Of a stretch of 64,000 bases of DNA, positions 41,976 through 51,962 are shown piece by piece. Under the pieces are notes generated by a model that ran no database searches, had not been told where the DNA came from, and worked only from the letters and a program-made list of their open reading frames with translations. The position numbers and the translations under genes are program-made. Origin of the DNA: Acidobacteriaceae bacterium (GTDB taxonomy: Bacteria > Acidobacteriota > Terriglobia > Terriglobales > Acidobacteriaceae); assembly GCA_027449545.1 (NCBI GenBank), contig DAIDLI010000140.1, positions 1 to 64,000 on the forward strand, in the 5' to 3' direction. Numbering within the stretch: the stretch's first letter is position 1; each line of letters opens with the position of its first letter.

Positions 41976-44747
41976 ATGCGAAAATTCGCTGTCCTATTCT
42001 TCCTGGCAATTCTGGCCCGCTTTGCCTGTGCCGTGGAGCCGGTGTGCACCCTCAAGCAGCCTCGGCTGCGTGTCAACCGCTCCGACATCTTTACGGATCA
42101 GCAGGAGCAGTGGCTGGGCGATGCGCAGGCCGACATGGTCGAGCCCCGCTACACCCTGCTGCCTGCCAGTGAAAGCACTTATCTGGATGTCATCGGACAG
42201 CGGCTCCTGCGCCAGCTTCCGCCCACGCCCATTCACTACACCTTCCGCATCTACGAATCGCCCGATCTGCGCGCCTTCTCCGTGGCCGGCGGCCATGTCT
42301 ACATCAGCCGCAAGCTGGTCATGGACGCGCGCAGCGAGGACGAACTTGCGGCAATGCTCGCACAGGAGATCGGGCGAATCTACATCCACCACGCGGCCAC
42401 TGCAGTCACGCGGCGCATGGAACATACGCTGCATGTGAAGAAGCTCGGCGGCCGCGCGGACGTTTATGACAAGTTTGAGCGCATGTTGAATGTGCCGACC
42501 GATGCCTACTCCTTCCTGGACACAGGCGAACAGGAGCACGACGAATTGATGGCGGACCGCGTAGGAATCTACGCGATGATCAAGGCGGGCTACAATCCCC
42601 AAGCCTTCGCCACCTTCCTCGATCGCGTCAACGACAACGGAGGATACACTGGCAATCTATTTACCGACGCCTTCGATCTGACCCCTCTGATCAGCCTGCG
42701 GGTGCGCATGGCCGACAAGCTGGTTTCGTCGCTTCCGCAAGGTTGCCGCAATCCTCGCCCTCTGTTTCGTCCCGGCTTTCAGCCTTTCCAGCAGGCCATC
42801 GGTCAGGAACGCATCAATCCCATCGTTCCCGCCACGCCGGGCCTGACCTCTTCTGCGCTTCCCCATCCCATCAATCCGGCGCTGGAGAATGTCGCTCTCA
42901 GCCTCGACGGGAAATACCTGCTCGCCCAGGATGGCTACCAGATCCACGTGTTCACCACCTCGCCGTTGCAACTTCGCTTCTCCGTCGACGCGCTGGGAGC
43001 GGAGATGGCTAAATTCACGCCCGACTCGCAGGGCCTGGTCTTCAACTACAACGATCTACACATGGAACGATGGCAGCTGGCCACCGGCCAGCCTGCGGAC
43101 ATTCAGGATTTCGTCGACTATGCCGGCTGCGTGCAGACCAGCTTGTCGCCCGACGGCAATGCCATGGCCTGCGTCAGCGAGTTCTTCGATTCCGTATGGT
43201 TGAAGCTCGCCGATATTCACACCGGCAGCATGCTCTACCAGAATCTGCATTTCTACGACAAATATGCGACCCCTGAAAACAGCAACGCCCGCATGAGCCC
43301 GCATTACCAGGCGTTGATGCACTGGTCGCGCGACGGACGCTACTTTGTGGCCGCATCCGGGGTGGCGGCCATGGCCTACGACCTCCAGAACCACCGCAGC
43401 GTGAAGCTGAGCGGCACGCTTTCCGACCTGGCCCAGCAGCGCTTCGCGTTTGTCGGATCAGACAAGATGGTTTCCACCTGCGACTGGAGCCTGAAAACCG
43501 GGGCCGCCGGCGAGACCTTCACCATGTGCTACACCACCTTTCCCGGCGGAAAGACTCTCAAAAAATTCCAATTGCCGCCGGGCTGGCTAGCCAGCACTGC
43601 CGGAGGCGAACGACTGCTATACGGGCCGGCTGGCAAGGCTGCCGCCGTTCTCGTCAATCCCGCTGCCGCACAGGCAGCAGATGAATTCCGGGATGAAGCA
43701 GTGGACGTGCGCGGTAATGAATGGGCCGCGGAGATGCCCGACGGAGGAATCGGCCTGGGAACCTTCGACGGGCATGTACAGCAGGCCGCTCTGCCGATAA
43801 CTCCGTTGACGGAGTTACCGGCGGTTGCCTTCAGCCCCAACGGCCGTTATCTTGCGCTCTCCAATCGAGCGCGCGGAGCGGAGTGGGACCTGCTAAGCGG
43901 CAAGCGAACGGCGGTCACGAATCCTTTCCGTGATGTCGAAGTCACCGACAGTGGGAATCTGGAGGCAGCGCTCATTCCGCATGACCTGAACCCCTCCAGC
44001 GACGTCCGCATTGACAAGCGCATGCACAGATATGTTCCGGGGCTAAGCGCACTCGCGGACCCCTTGCAGTTCGGAACCGTGCGGATTCGCTTTCAGCCGC
44101 TCAATCCGCGACAGGATTTGAATGCTGACGTCCGCATGAGCGCGTTTGACGCCCGCAGCGAAGCTCATCTTTGGTCGCGCACGTTCCTGGGTCCGCTTCC
44201 CAAGATGGCCGTCGCCGACGGGGATCAGACCGTCTTGACCATCGGGCGGAGTCTCTGGAGCGGAAGTGGCAAGCTGAAGCACACCTCCGACCTCACACTC
44301 CAGTTCATCAACCCGGTGGGCACTGTTGTCGAAGTGATCTCCAATCGCACCGGAAAAACAGAGCATGCGCTGTTTGCTCCGCAGCTCCCTCCGGCGAAGC
44401 GGAGAAGCGACGAGCGTACCGCAGAGCTGTTTGGCAGTCTGCTTGCGGTCTACGGAAACAATAACGATACGACGGTGTATGGCGTCTCCGACGGCAAGCG
44501 CCTTCTGGGCTTCTTTGGACGGGCACTGGCCGGGGATGACAGGCTGGGAATGGTGGCAGCGACCAATCGCATCCAGGAGCTGAACCTTTATGACACCGCC
44601 ACAGGAAAGCGTCTGGCGCACGATCTGCTGGATCAAGCCGTGATCGCCGCGCGCTTTCTTCCGGAACGCAAGCAGTTGCTGGTGCTCACAGCCTCGCAGC
44701 GACTCTATCGGATCGATGTTTCGACACTCGCTACGACAAAGCGGTGA
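41976..44747 (+). CDS. Exported M48-like protein with degenerate zinc site and predicted propeller
   Basis: The 923-residue product from ATG 41976 (ATG 41973 is adjacent) has a Sec signal, MRKFAVLFFLAILARFACA. Residues about 40-260 resemble an M48 peptidase domain (FSVAGGHVYISRKLVM, EDELAAMLAQEIGRIYIHHA). The zinc motif HEXXH reads QEIGR (130-134): both histidines are replaced, while the downstream ELMADRVG keeps the third-ligand position. It should not bind catalytic zinc in the usual way. From about residue 290 the sequence shows repeated WD40/beta-propeller-like strands (VALSLDGKYLLAQDGYQIHVF, VAFSPNGRYLALSNRARGAEW). A scaffold or binding role in the periplasm is likely. It begins 115 bases outside attR. 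Confidence 0.8.
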   Translation: MRKFAVLFFLAILARFACAVEPVCTLKQPRLRVNRSDIFTDQQEQWLGDAQADMVEPRYTLLPASESTYLDVIGQRLLRQLPPTPIHYTFRIYESPDLRAFSVAGGHVYISRKLVMDARSEDELAAMLAQEIGRIYIHHAATAVTRRMEHTLHVKKLGGRADVYDKFERMLNVPTDAYSFLDTGEQEHDELMADRVGIYAMIKAGYNPQAFATFLDRVNDNGGYTGNLFTDAFDLTPLISLRVRMADKLVSSLPQGCRNPRPLFRPGFQPFQQAIGQERINPIVPATPGLTSSALPHPINPALENVALSLDGKYLLAQDGYQIHVFTTSPLQLRFSVDALGAEMAKFTPDSQGLVFNYNDLHMERWQLATGQPADIQDFVDYAGCVQTSLSPDGNAMACVSEFFDSVWLKLADIHTGSMLYQNLHFYDKYATPENSNARMSPHYQALMHWSRDGRYFVAASGVAAMAYDLQNHRSVKLSGTLSDLAQQRFAFVGSDKMVSTCDWSLKTGAAGETFTMCYTTFPGGKTLKKFQLPPGWLASTAGGERLLYGPAGKAAAVLVNPAAAQAADEFRDEAVDVRGNEWAAEMPDGGIGLGTFDGHVQQAALPITPLTELPAVAFSPNGRYLALSNRARGAEWDLLSGKRTAVTNPFRDVEVTDSGNLEAALIPHDLNPSSDVRIDKRMHRYVPGLSALADPLQFGTVRIRFQPLNPRQDLNADVRMSAFDARSEAHLWSRTFLGPLPKMAVADGDQTVLTIGRSLWSGSGKLKHTSDLTLQFINPVGTVVEVISNRTGKTEHALFAPQLPPAKRRSDERTAELFGSLLAVYGNNNDTTVYGVSDGKRLLGFFGRALAGDDRLGMVAATNRIQELNLYDTATGKRLAHDLLDQAVIAARFLPERKQLLVLTASQRLYRIDVSTLATTKR

Positions 44748-44852
44748 CATTGCTTCGCCTGTATCATGAACCCGCCTCTCTGGACTCGCCTTTGCCGCTC
44801 ATTGGATAGCTTGCAGGATCACGTGGCTACGGTTTGCGGCAGTGAAGAGGAC

Positions 44853-45902
44853 TCAGCGACGGGATTCGGCGAGAATGGCATGGGGAATCGCGGCAAGCGA
44901 AAGCACCTGGTCGACGGCACCTTGCCGGATGGCCTCTCGCGGCATCCCGAAGACCACGCAACTGCCTTCGTCCTGGGCAATGGTGCGCGCTCCAGCCTTC
45001 TTCAATGCCAGCATGCCCTGCGCTCCATCGGAGCCCATACCGGTAAGGATGGCCGCCGTGACGTGAGGCCCCGCAGCCTCCGCAGCGGAGTGAAACAGAA
45101 CATCGACCGCAGGACGTTGAAAGCACACCATGGGGCCGTCTTTGATCTCCACGTGATAGCCGGAAACCGACCGCCGCAGCAGCATATGGAAGTTGCCCGG
45201 TGCTACCAGGGCCAGGCCCGGCTCTAGCTTGTCCCCATCTTCCGCTTCGCGGACCCGAATCGGGCAAATCTCATTCAGGCGATTCGCAAACGAGCGGGAG
45301 AATACGGCCGGGATGTGCTGGACGATCACCACACCGGGACAATTCTCCGGAAAATTCATCAGAACTTTCAGGATGGCTTCGGTTCCCCCTGTGGATGCTC
45401 CGATGGCGATCACCGATGTGGCCGGGAATGACTTTGGTGAATTCGATGCAGTCGGCGTGGAGACCGGGACCTGCGGCTCATGAAGGGGCGTTCGCAGCCG
45501 GGCGATTCGCGCCGCACGGATCTTCGCTGCCAGACTCAGGCGCAGTTCCCCCACCGTCTGCGGTCCGCCCGGTTTCGCGAGGACATCGATTGCGCCCGCT
45601 TCGAGTGCCTCCAGAGCCGCCCGGCTCGATGCATTCCCCAGAGAACTGATCACAATCACCGGCAGCGGATGATAGTGCATCAGCTTTTTGAGGAAGGTCA
45701 CGCCATCCATACGCGGCATCTCGATATCCAGCGTGATCACGTCTGGATGCAGGGACAGAATCTTGTCGCGCGCCACGAAAGGATCAGGCGCCGTTCCCAC
45801 CACCTCGATGTCGTTCTCAGACGAAAGCGCATCCGCCAGCACTTTGCGTACGATGGCGGAGTCGTCCACGATCAGAACTTTGGTCCGGCTCAGGCAACTC
45901 AT
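44853..45902 (-). CDS. cheB: Chemotaxis methylesterase/glutamine deamidase
   Basis: CheB removes methyl groups from chemoreceptors when phosphorylated by CheA. The 349 residues consist of a receiver domain (VLIVDDSAIVRKVL, phosphorylated aspartate in DVITLDIEMPRMDG, VISSLG, LAKPGG), a linker, and a methylesterase domain with the serine of AIGASTGGTEAI, histidine of VQHIPAVFS and aspartate of TGMGSDGAQGM. It is the last gene of the leftward chemotaxis operon. Confidence 0.96.
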   Translation of the reverse strand: MSCLSRTKVLIVDDSAIVRKVLADALSSENDIEVVGTAPDPFVARDKILSLHPDVITLDIEMPRMDGVTFLKKLMHYHPLPVIVISSLGNASSRAALEALEAGAIDVLAKPGGPQTVGELRLSLAAKIRAARIARLRTPLHEPQVPVSTPTASNSPKSFPATSVIAIGASTGGTEAILKVLMNFPENCPGVVIVQHIPAVFSRSFANRLNEICPIRVREAEDGDKLEPGLALVAPGNFHMLLRRSVSGYHVEIKDGPMVCFQRPAVDVLFHSAAEAAGPHVTAAILTGMGSDGAQGMLALKKAGARTIAQDEGSCVVFGMPREAIRQGAVDQVLSLAAIPHAILAESRR

Positions 45903-46008
45903 GCAGACACACCCGCAGGTAAGGGGAAGACACCAACCCTGCCGCGGGCTGCTCTGGTCCGCGGCCGATTATCCAAGGTAGTGGGTTGGGGGGTAGTGGG
46001 TTGGAGCG

Positions 46009-46536
46009 TCACCGCAAAGCCTCCGCGGATAAGGCGGTCTTCTCCAGGCAAGGCCTTAATTCTCTCGATCCACCGCCAGGGGATTGTAGCCACACGCGCC
46101 CGCTACCCACCTCCATGCGCACCGTTCGAACCAGCGCGCCCCCGGTTTCTTCGGCGTGAGGCACCAACCCGAACCTCCACAACTGCTTGTGCAACGCCAG
46201 GCAATTACGCCTGCCAATGTCGAAGACCGCATTGTCGTTCACCACTTGGACGCCGCCGGCAGCAAAGATGAGCAGGTGGCGCTGGTCCGCTCCAAGTTTC
46301 CGAGCCATGCGCAGCAAATACTCGATTCCGGTATCAGCGAATCTGCATGGCTGGTCCGCAGGCCCAGCCGCACTGGCCGGCGATTCCGGCAGTATGTAGT
46401 GCAGCATGCCCGCCACGCAACTTACCGGGTCATGCACCATCACCGCAACGCATGAGCCCAGCGCATAGGTCACCAGCATGGTCTCCCGATCGCTGCTTAC
46501 TGCGCCTTCACCGACTCCCACCACAAGCTCTCTCAT
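46009..46536 (-). CDS. cheD: Chemoreceptor glutamine deamidase
   Basis: CheD deamidates receptor glutamines and interacts with CheC/CheX-type phosphatases. The chosen ATG 46536 overlaps the cheR stop (ATGA) and follows AGGCGG; a longer upstream frame is unsupported. The 175 residues contain the active-site cysteine and histidine in LGSCVAVMVHDP and GMLHYILPES, plus IFAAGGVQV and NDNAVFDIGRRN. C-terminal residues after TVRMEVGSGRVWL are extended compared with many homologues. Confidence 0.93.
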   Translation of the reverse strand: MRELVVGVGEGAVSSDRETMLVTYALGSCVAVMVHDPVSCVAGMLHYILPESPASAAGPADQPCRFADTGIEYLLRMARKLGADQRHLLIFAAGGVQVVNDNAVFDIGRRNCLALHKQLWRFGLVPHAEETGGALVRTVRMEVGSGRVWLQSPGGGSRELRPCLEKTALSAEALR

Positions 46537-47411
46537 CGTTTGCCGCCTCGCTTGCGATAGATCGCGGGCTGGAGATGCTGGAGGGGGTGCCGAATTCCGC
46601 TGAGGCTCTCCGAATGACCCACGAAAAGATACCCACCCGGTTGAAGACATGCTGCCAGACGATTTACCAGCAGTTCCTGCGTCTCTCGGCTGAAATAGAT
46701 CATCACATTGCGACAGAAGATCACGGCAAAGCTTCCCATCTCCGGTAGAGGCTCAATGAGGTTGATCCGGTGGAATTGGACCATCGCCAAGATCTCCGGC
46801 CGCATACGGTACCAGCCCCGCCAGTGCCCTTCCCCGTGCAGCAAGTGCTTTTTGAGCCAGGGCGTCAGAACTCCCTGAAAGCGCTCCTCCCGGTATATCC
46901 CTTTGCGCGCGGCTGCCAGTGCGCGGGTCGAGATGTCGGAGGCTACAATCTGCGGCAGGCTGCTGCTTTCAGCTCCGAAATATTCCCGCGCGAGCAGCGC
47001 AATAGTGTAAGGCTCTTCGCCCGTTGCACTGGCCGCGCTCCAAATGCGTTCCGGACCAGAGCGCTTCCAGTCCGGAAAGACCTGCTCGACCAGAAAATCG
47101 AAGTGTGCCTGTTCCCGAAAGAAACTGGTGTGATTGGTCGTCAGCGCATCAATCAGTTCCACCAGCGCCTCGCCGGTTGCATCCTGCTCAATGCGCTGGT
47201 AGTAATCGCGAAAGCTGAAAATTCCCTGCTGGCGCATGAGTTTGCCCAGGCGCGAAGCGACCAGATGTTGCTTGCCCTCGCCAAGCTCCAGCCCGAACTC
47301 CCGGCGCGCCAGTTCCGCAATCCTCCTGAACTGATTGCCGGTAAGCTCGAGAGGGACCGGACTCTGGCTCGACTCCATCTCCGTTGGGGCCGACGGACGA
47401 GATGCGCTCAT
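46533..47411 (-). CDS. cheR: Chemotaxis protein methyltransferase
   Basis: CheR methylates glutamates on chemoreceptors using S-adenosylmethionine. The start at ATG 47411 overlaps the cheA stop (ATGA). The 292-residue protein has the N-terminal all-helical domain (FGLELGEGKQHLVASRLGKL, TTNHTSFFREQAHFDFL) and the SAM-binding domain (RIWSAASATGEEPYTIALL, VIFCRNVMIYFS, LFVGHSESL). Length and motifs are normal. Confidence 0.96.
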   Translation of the reverse strand: MSASRPSAPTEMESSQSPVPLELTGNQFRRIAELARREFGLELGEGKQHLVASRLGKLMRQQGIFSFRDYYQRIEQDATGEALVELIDALTTNHTSFFREQAHFDFLVEQVFPDWKRSGPERIWSAASATGEEPYTIALLAREYFGAESSSLPQIVASDISTRALAAARKGIYREERFQGVLTPWLKKHLLHGEGHWRGWYRMRPEILAMVQFHRINLIEPLPEMGSFAVIFCRNVMIYFSRETQELLVNRLAACLQPGGYLFVGHSESLSGIRHPLQHLQPAIYRKRGGKR

Positions 47412-49498
47412 GCCGTCTCCTTGCGGCATTGCCCGCGAAAGATTCCTTCGAGATCGAGAATCAGTCCCACCCGGCCGTCGCCGAGGATCGCGCCGCCGGC
47501 CACACCGAGGACATCCTTCAGCATTTCGCCCAGGCTCTTGATCACCACCTCCTGCTTCCCGATCAGTTCATCCACCATCAGGCAAAAGGATCTCCCCGCA
47601 GCTTCCGCGACGATGAGCAGGCTGTCGGCCGGATTGTCAGAGCGCGGCGCCACGTGGAAACGCTGCGACAGCCGCACCACAGGTAGCAGACCGCCCCGAA
47701 TCAGCGCCATCTCCTGCCGACCTTCGACCGTAAACACCGTCTCGGCCGAGGGACGCAACATCTCCCGCACCGAAAAGATGGGGACGACGTAGCGCTCCCG
47801 GCCTACGCCCACAACGAGGCCGTCGATCATTGCCAGGGTCAGAGGCAGCCGCAGCAAGAACGAAGTGCCGATTCCGCAGGCGGATTCGATCCGAATCTGG
47901 CCGCGCAGCTTTTGAAGCTGCTTCTTGACCACATCCATGCCGACGCCGCGCCCGGAGACATCGGTGATCTTGTTGGCGGTGGAGAATCCGGGATGAAAGA
48001 TCAGGTTGAAGACCACGTCGTCAGAGATGTTCTGGCCTTCACTGATCAGGCCGGTGCGGCACGCCTTCTCCAGAATTCTGCCGCGGTCCAGCCCCCGGCC
48101 GTCGTCGGCGACCTCGATGACGATGTGACCTGCCTGGTGGAAGGCTCGAAGGCGAATGTGTCCGGCAGACGGCTTGCCTGCCGCGCGGCGTTCTTCAGGA
48201 GTTTCAAGACCGTGGTCGATCGCGTTGCGGACCATGTGCATCAGCGGATCGGCAAGCTCCTCCACAACATTGCGGTCCAATTCCGTGTCCGCACCAAAGG
48301 TTTCGAGTTCTACCTGCTTGCCGGTCTTGCGGCCCAAGTCCCGCACCAGCCGGTTCATCCGCTGGAACAGGCCCCCTATGGGCACCATGCGCATCGCCAT
48401 AGCCGCCTTCTGGAGATCGCCGGTGATCCGCGCAACCTGCGCCAGACTGTGCAGCAGGCCGGGACTGTGCAGTGTCGCAACTGCCGGATTGTGCCGCACC
48501 ATGGTCTGCGCAATTACCAATTCGCCGGCCATATCGACCAGAGAGTCCAGCTTGGCCGTATCCACCTTCACGCAGCGCGTCTCGGCGTTCTCTCCGCGCC
48601 GTTCATTCCCGCTGCGCCGCTCCGCACTGCTGCGCCGCTCCGGCCCGCTCCAGACTGCACTCTCGTCTCTTCTTCGGTCGCCGGAATCTCCCTGCTCCTC
48701 GGCGACCTGTATCGCGGCAGCAGATACTTGCGGGCGATTCGCGCCTCGCGCGGCGCCGCGCAGTTTCTCGATTAATCCAAGCTTCTCCGGAATCTGTTCG
48801 GCAGCGCGGCCGGCCAGCCTCTCGTCCAGGTGGTTGAGCCAGGCCTGGAGAAAATCCGCCGCCGCCAGCACCGCATCCACCGCATCTGCGGTAATGGTCA
48901 GCTCGCCCTCCCGAGCCTGTCCCAACAAGGTCTCGGTTTCATGCGCAACCTCGCGCATATCCGCCAAATCCAGGAAGCCAGCCAAGCCCTTGATGGTGTG
49001 AAAGGCGCGGAAGACGGTGTGGATCGCCTCCGTGTTCCCCGGTTCCTTCTCGAGGGTAATCATCTGCACTTCCACCTGCGCCAGATGATCGCGAGATTCA
49101 AGAATGAAATCGCCCAGCAGTTCGCGATCCTGGCACAGGGGAACAGCGGGGTGAGCTTCCGTGCTGTCGGAAAACTCGCAATTGAATTCCCGAGAAATCG
49201 CAGCAGCCGAGCTGCCGCCCAGAAGCTGCTGGATGCGCACAATGCCTTGCGAAGCAACAACAGCGCAGGCGCTCGCATCCTCGGCCTTCTCCATGGCATC
49301 GATGGTGTCCGCGGCGGCACGCTCCACCTCCGCATGCCCGGCGGCCGCTGCTTCGGTGCGAATACCTTTCAGCAGCCTCATGCGCGCCGCGCCGTCCGCA
49401 CCCCCCAGCACCATCTGCATCGCCGCGGTCTCGACACGGGCATGCAGACCGTCCGTTGAGACCAGTGCTGTGGATGGAACTTTGCCAGCTTTCGGCAT
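47408..49498 (-). CDS. cheA: Chemotaxis histidine kinase
   Basis: CheA autophosphorylates and passes phosphate to CheY and CheB. From ATG 49498 it has about 696 residues. Domains in order: an N-terminal helical stretch of about 120 residues, the Hpt domain with histidine in FRAFHTIKGLAGFL, a basic linker (GPERRSSAERRSGNERRG), dimerisation domain (TAKLDSLVDMAGELVIAQ), ATPase domain (ADPLMHMVRNAIDHGLE, VADDGRGLD, GRGVGMDVVK) and CheW-like domain to the end. A separate P2 CheY-binding domain is not obvious. It lies 40 bases after the receptor gene. Confidence 0.95.
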   Translation of the reverse strand: MPKAGKVPSTALVSTDGLHARVETAAMQMVLGGADGAARMRLLKGIRTEAAAAGHAEVERAAADTIDAMEKAEDASACAVVASQGIVRIQQLLGGSSAAAISREFNCEFSDSTEAHPAVPLCQDRELLGDFILESRDHLAQVEVQMITLEKEPGNTEAIHTVFRAFHTIKGLAGFLDLADMREVAHETETLLGQAREGELTITADAVDAVLAAADFLQAWLNHLDERLAGRAAEQIPEKLGLIEKLRGAARGANRPQVSAAAIQVAEEQGDSGDRRRDESAVWSGPERRSSAERRSGNERRGENAETRCVKVDTAKLDSLVDMAGELVIAQTMVRHNPAVATLHSPGLLHSLAQVARITGDLQKAAMAMRMVPIGGLFQRMNRLVRDLGRKTGKQVELETFGADTELDRNVVEELADPLMHMVRNAIDHGLETPEERRAAGKPSAGHIRLRAFHQAGHIVIEVADDGRGLDRGRILEKACRTGLISEGQNISDDVVFNLIFHPGFSTANKITDVSGRGVGMDVVKKQLQKLRGQIRIESACGIGTSFLLRLPLTLAMIDGLVVGVGRERYVVPIFSVREMLRPSAETVFTVEGRQEMALIRGGLLPVVRLSQRFHVAPRSDNPADSLLIVAEAAGRSFCLMVDELIGKQEVVIKSLGEMLKDVLGVAGGAILGDGRVGLILDLEGIFRGQCRKETA

Positions 49499-49538
49499 GA
49501 AATGGTCCCCCAGCTTTCCCGCCCTGCTTCCCTGCTCC

Positions 49539-51131
49539 TCATGCCATGGCTTTGAAATCCGTCTCCATCGGAATGGCATCGGCCTTCACCGCGACCTGCG
49601 AGCGGCGCAGCGCAGACACGCCCGTCAATGACCTCTCCGAGGATTCCCGCATGGAGTGCCATGCGGGCTGCGCCACCTGGTTCTTCTCGACTTCCTCCAT
49701 GCCTCCCACCATCGCGCCGAGCTGACGGACCACCTGCAACAGCATGGAGGCCTGCGCCGTCAGTTCTTCGGCCGCAGCGGCGCTTTGTTCGGAACTGGCG
49801 GCGGATTGCTGCGTCACCTGCTCCATCTGGGTCAGCGCCTTGGCGATCTGCTCGATCCCGCGGGTCTGTTCCGCGCTGCCCAGGCTCACCTCGTCCACCA
49901 GCGTCTTCACCTTGGCCGATTCCTCGGTGATGGCGCGGATAGCGACCGCCACCTGGTCCACCTTGCTCTGCCCGTCGTTGGATTTCACGATCGACTCTTC
50001 GATCAGCACCGCCGTATCCTTGGCCGCCTGCGCGCAGCGCTGCGCCAGATTGCGCACCTCATCGGCCACCACTGCGAAGCCCATACCCGCCTCGCCGGCC
50101 CGGGCTGCCTCCACCGCCGCATTCAGCGCCAGAATGTTGGTTTGAAAGGCAATCTCATCGATCACCTTGATGATCCTGGCCACCTTGTCGCTGGAGGACT
50201 TGATGTCGGCCATCGCCGCCACCATGGATTCCAGCGCAGCATCGGTCTCGGCGTACCGCTGCTGCGATTGCGTCACCAGAGCGTTCGCGATCTGCGAGTT
50301 CTCCGCGTTCTTGCGCGCCATGGAGTTGATCTCCTCGCTGGATGCTGAGGTCTCTTCCAGCGATGCGGCCTGCTCCGACGCGCCCTGCGCCAGCGACTGG
50401 CTGGACGAAGAGATCTGCCGGGCCGCCCCCGCCACCTGACGGGCGCCTTCCGATAATTCCGCTACCGCGGTGCACAAATATCTGTTCATCCGCACCGCCA
50501 TCACGGTGATGACTGCCACCACCACCAGCGCCAGCAGCATGATGAGGGCTGTAACCCAGCGGCCGAGTTGCACCTTTCCGTAAGCCCTGCCCACCGCGCC
50601 GGCAATCGCTTCGCCCTGCTGCCGCTCAAGGTTCCCCAGCAGATCGGCTACGTGGAGTAATCCGGGCAGCTCCGTCTGGCTGTAAAACATATAGGCCGCA
50701 TCCGTCTGCCCGGCGGCAATCAGTTGCAGAAAATGCCGGTGCTGCTCCCCGAGTGCTACGTAAGCCGAGTGGATCTGATCCAGATGGTCGCGCCCTTCGG
50801 AACTATCGGTCAACGCACGAAGCTTCTCGAAACTGCCCTCCCACTGCGCATAGCTGGCTTCAAAATCGCGGTTCAACTCAGTTACAGCGCCGCTATCCCT
50901 GCGCATGGCGCGAAGCAGGATGCCGCGCTCCGCGGAGGTCAGATTGGATTCACTCACATCCATTCGCGCAGCAAGGTATTGCTTTCTAGCCTCTACGTTC
51001 ACCGCCTCGTCCATGCTGGATGCGAAGCTGCCAATGAACCAGATGGCAACTGCTCCCACCAGCAGCGCCAGGAGCAGCGCACCGCCGAAGCTCATATAGA
51101 GCTTTCTGCCCATCGTCATTTGCGACGCCAT
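49539..51131 (-). CDS. Methyl-accepting chemotaxis protein
   Basis: This is an inner-membrane chemoreceptor. From ATG 51131 (GAGGAAGG upstream) it has 530 residues. Helix 1 is at about 10-33 (FGGALLLALLVGAVAIWFIG), a four-helix-bundle periplasmic sensor at about 34-185, helix 2 at about 190-213 (WVTALIMLLALVVVAVITV), then the signalling domain with the conserved hairpin VIDEIAFQTNILALNAAVEAA. Methylation regions carry repeated EQAASLEET-like heptads. No HAMP domain is clear. The C-terminus lacks the CheR-tethering pentapeptide. Ligand unknown. Confidence 0.95.
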   Translation of the reverse strand: MASQMTMGRKLYMSFGGALLLALLVGAVAIWFIGSFASSMDEAVNVEARKQYLAARMDVSESNLTSAERGILLRAMRRDSGAVTELNRDFEASYAQWEGSFEKLRALTDSSEGRDHLDQIHSAYVALGEQHRHFLQLIAAGQTDAAYMFYSQTELPGLLHVADLLGNLERQQGEAIAGAVGRAYGKVQLGRWVTALIMLLALVVVAVITVMAVRMNRYLCTAVAELSEGARQVAGAARQISSSSQSLAQGASEQAASLEETSASSEEINSMARKNAENSQIANALVTQSQQRYAETDAALESMVAAMADIKSSSDKVARIIKVIDEIAFQTNILALNAAVEAARAGEAGMGFAVVADEVRNLAQRCAQAAKDTAVLIEESIVKSNDGQSKVDQVAVAIRAITEESAKVKTLVDEVSLGSAEQTRGIEQIAKALTQMEQVTQQSAASSEQSAAAAEELTAQASMLLQVVRQLGAMVGGMEEVEKNQVAQPAWHSMRESSERSLTGVSALRRSQVAVKADAIPMETDFKAMA

Positions 51132-51159
51132 TATCCTTCCTCTTTCTCCGAACTTCGAA

Positions 51160-51762
51160 TCAATCCGCCTGCAAGGATCCCAGGCTGCGGAACTCCTGGC
51201 AGCCAAGTGCGCGGTCGATATCCAGCAGGATCTTCACCCGGCCCTTCACCTTGGCCATGCCCAGCAGGTATCCCGACGATCCGCCGCCTTCTCCAAAATC
51301 CGGGGTATCTTCGATCTCGTCCGCGGCCAGGTTCAGCACCTCGCACACGGCGTCGACGAGGATGCCCGTGTGCAGGACCACTTCGCCGGCCTCCACTTGC
51401 ACGACGATGATGCAGGTGTGCTGGGTGTGGTCCACCTCTGGCAGGCGGAACTTGCGGCGCAGATCCACGACGGGGATCACTTTGCCGCGCAGATTGATCA
51501 CGCCGCGAAGATGCTGCGGGGTCTGGGGCACCGCCGTAATCTCCTGCATGCCCATGATCTCCCGGACCTTCAGAACCTGGATGGCGAACTCCTCGCCGGC
51601 CAGCAGGAAGCTGAGGTACTTCCCTGGGCGTCGATCCCCCGCCGCGGAGGAGGGTTCCCGCTTCTCCGGCCCTGACGTCGTTCGCCGGTCTTGCTGTGCT
51701 GCGCTCAGATTGCCTCCTGCGGTCAGGCCGCTGCGCGAGGTTTCCATCACCGCACCAGGCAT
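51160..51762 (-). CDS. cheW: Chemotaxis coupling protein
   Basis: CheW links receptors to CheA. The 200-residue protein has a 45-residue disordered N-terminal extension, then a CheW domain: YLSFLLAGEEFAIQVLKVRE, LRGVINLRGKVIPVVDLRRK, and VKGRVKILLDIDRAL. ATG 51747 (METSRS) is an alternative start. It is the first gene of the leftward chemotaxis operon and is divergent from the cheY-like gene. Confidence 0.94.
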   Translation of the reverse strand: MPGAVMETSRSGLTAGGNLSAAQQDRRTTSGPEKREPSSAAGDRRPGKYLSFLLAGEEFAIQVLKVREIMGMQEITAVPQTPQHLRGVINLRGKVIPVVDLRRKFRLPEVDHTQHTCIIVVQVEAGEVVLHTGILVDAVCEVLNLAADEIEDTPDFGEGGGSSGYLLGMAKVKGRVKILLDIDRALGCQEFRSLGSLQAD

Positions 51763-51962
51763 ACCTCTCCTCTACTTCCTCCGGCCGGACGCCGGAATTC
51801 TGTGCCCGCAAAACTGCTCCCGCGGCGCTGAAATCCTACTCTTGCTAGTCGTCTCACTTGCATTCACCGTGCCGGGCACATCCGCTCCTTCATGCTTTAT
51901 CGACAGCATGGGCGCTCGGTTTAGCGCCTCATGTGCAGCGCCCAACTGCCGATAGGCTGGGT

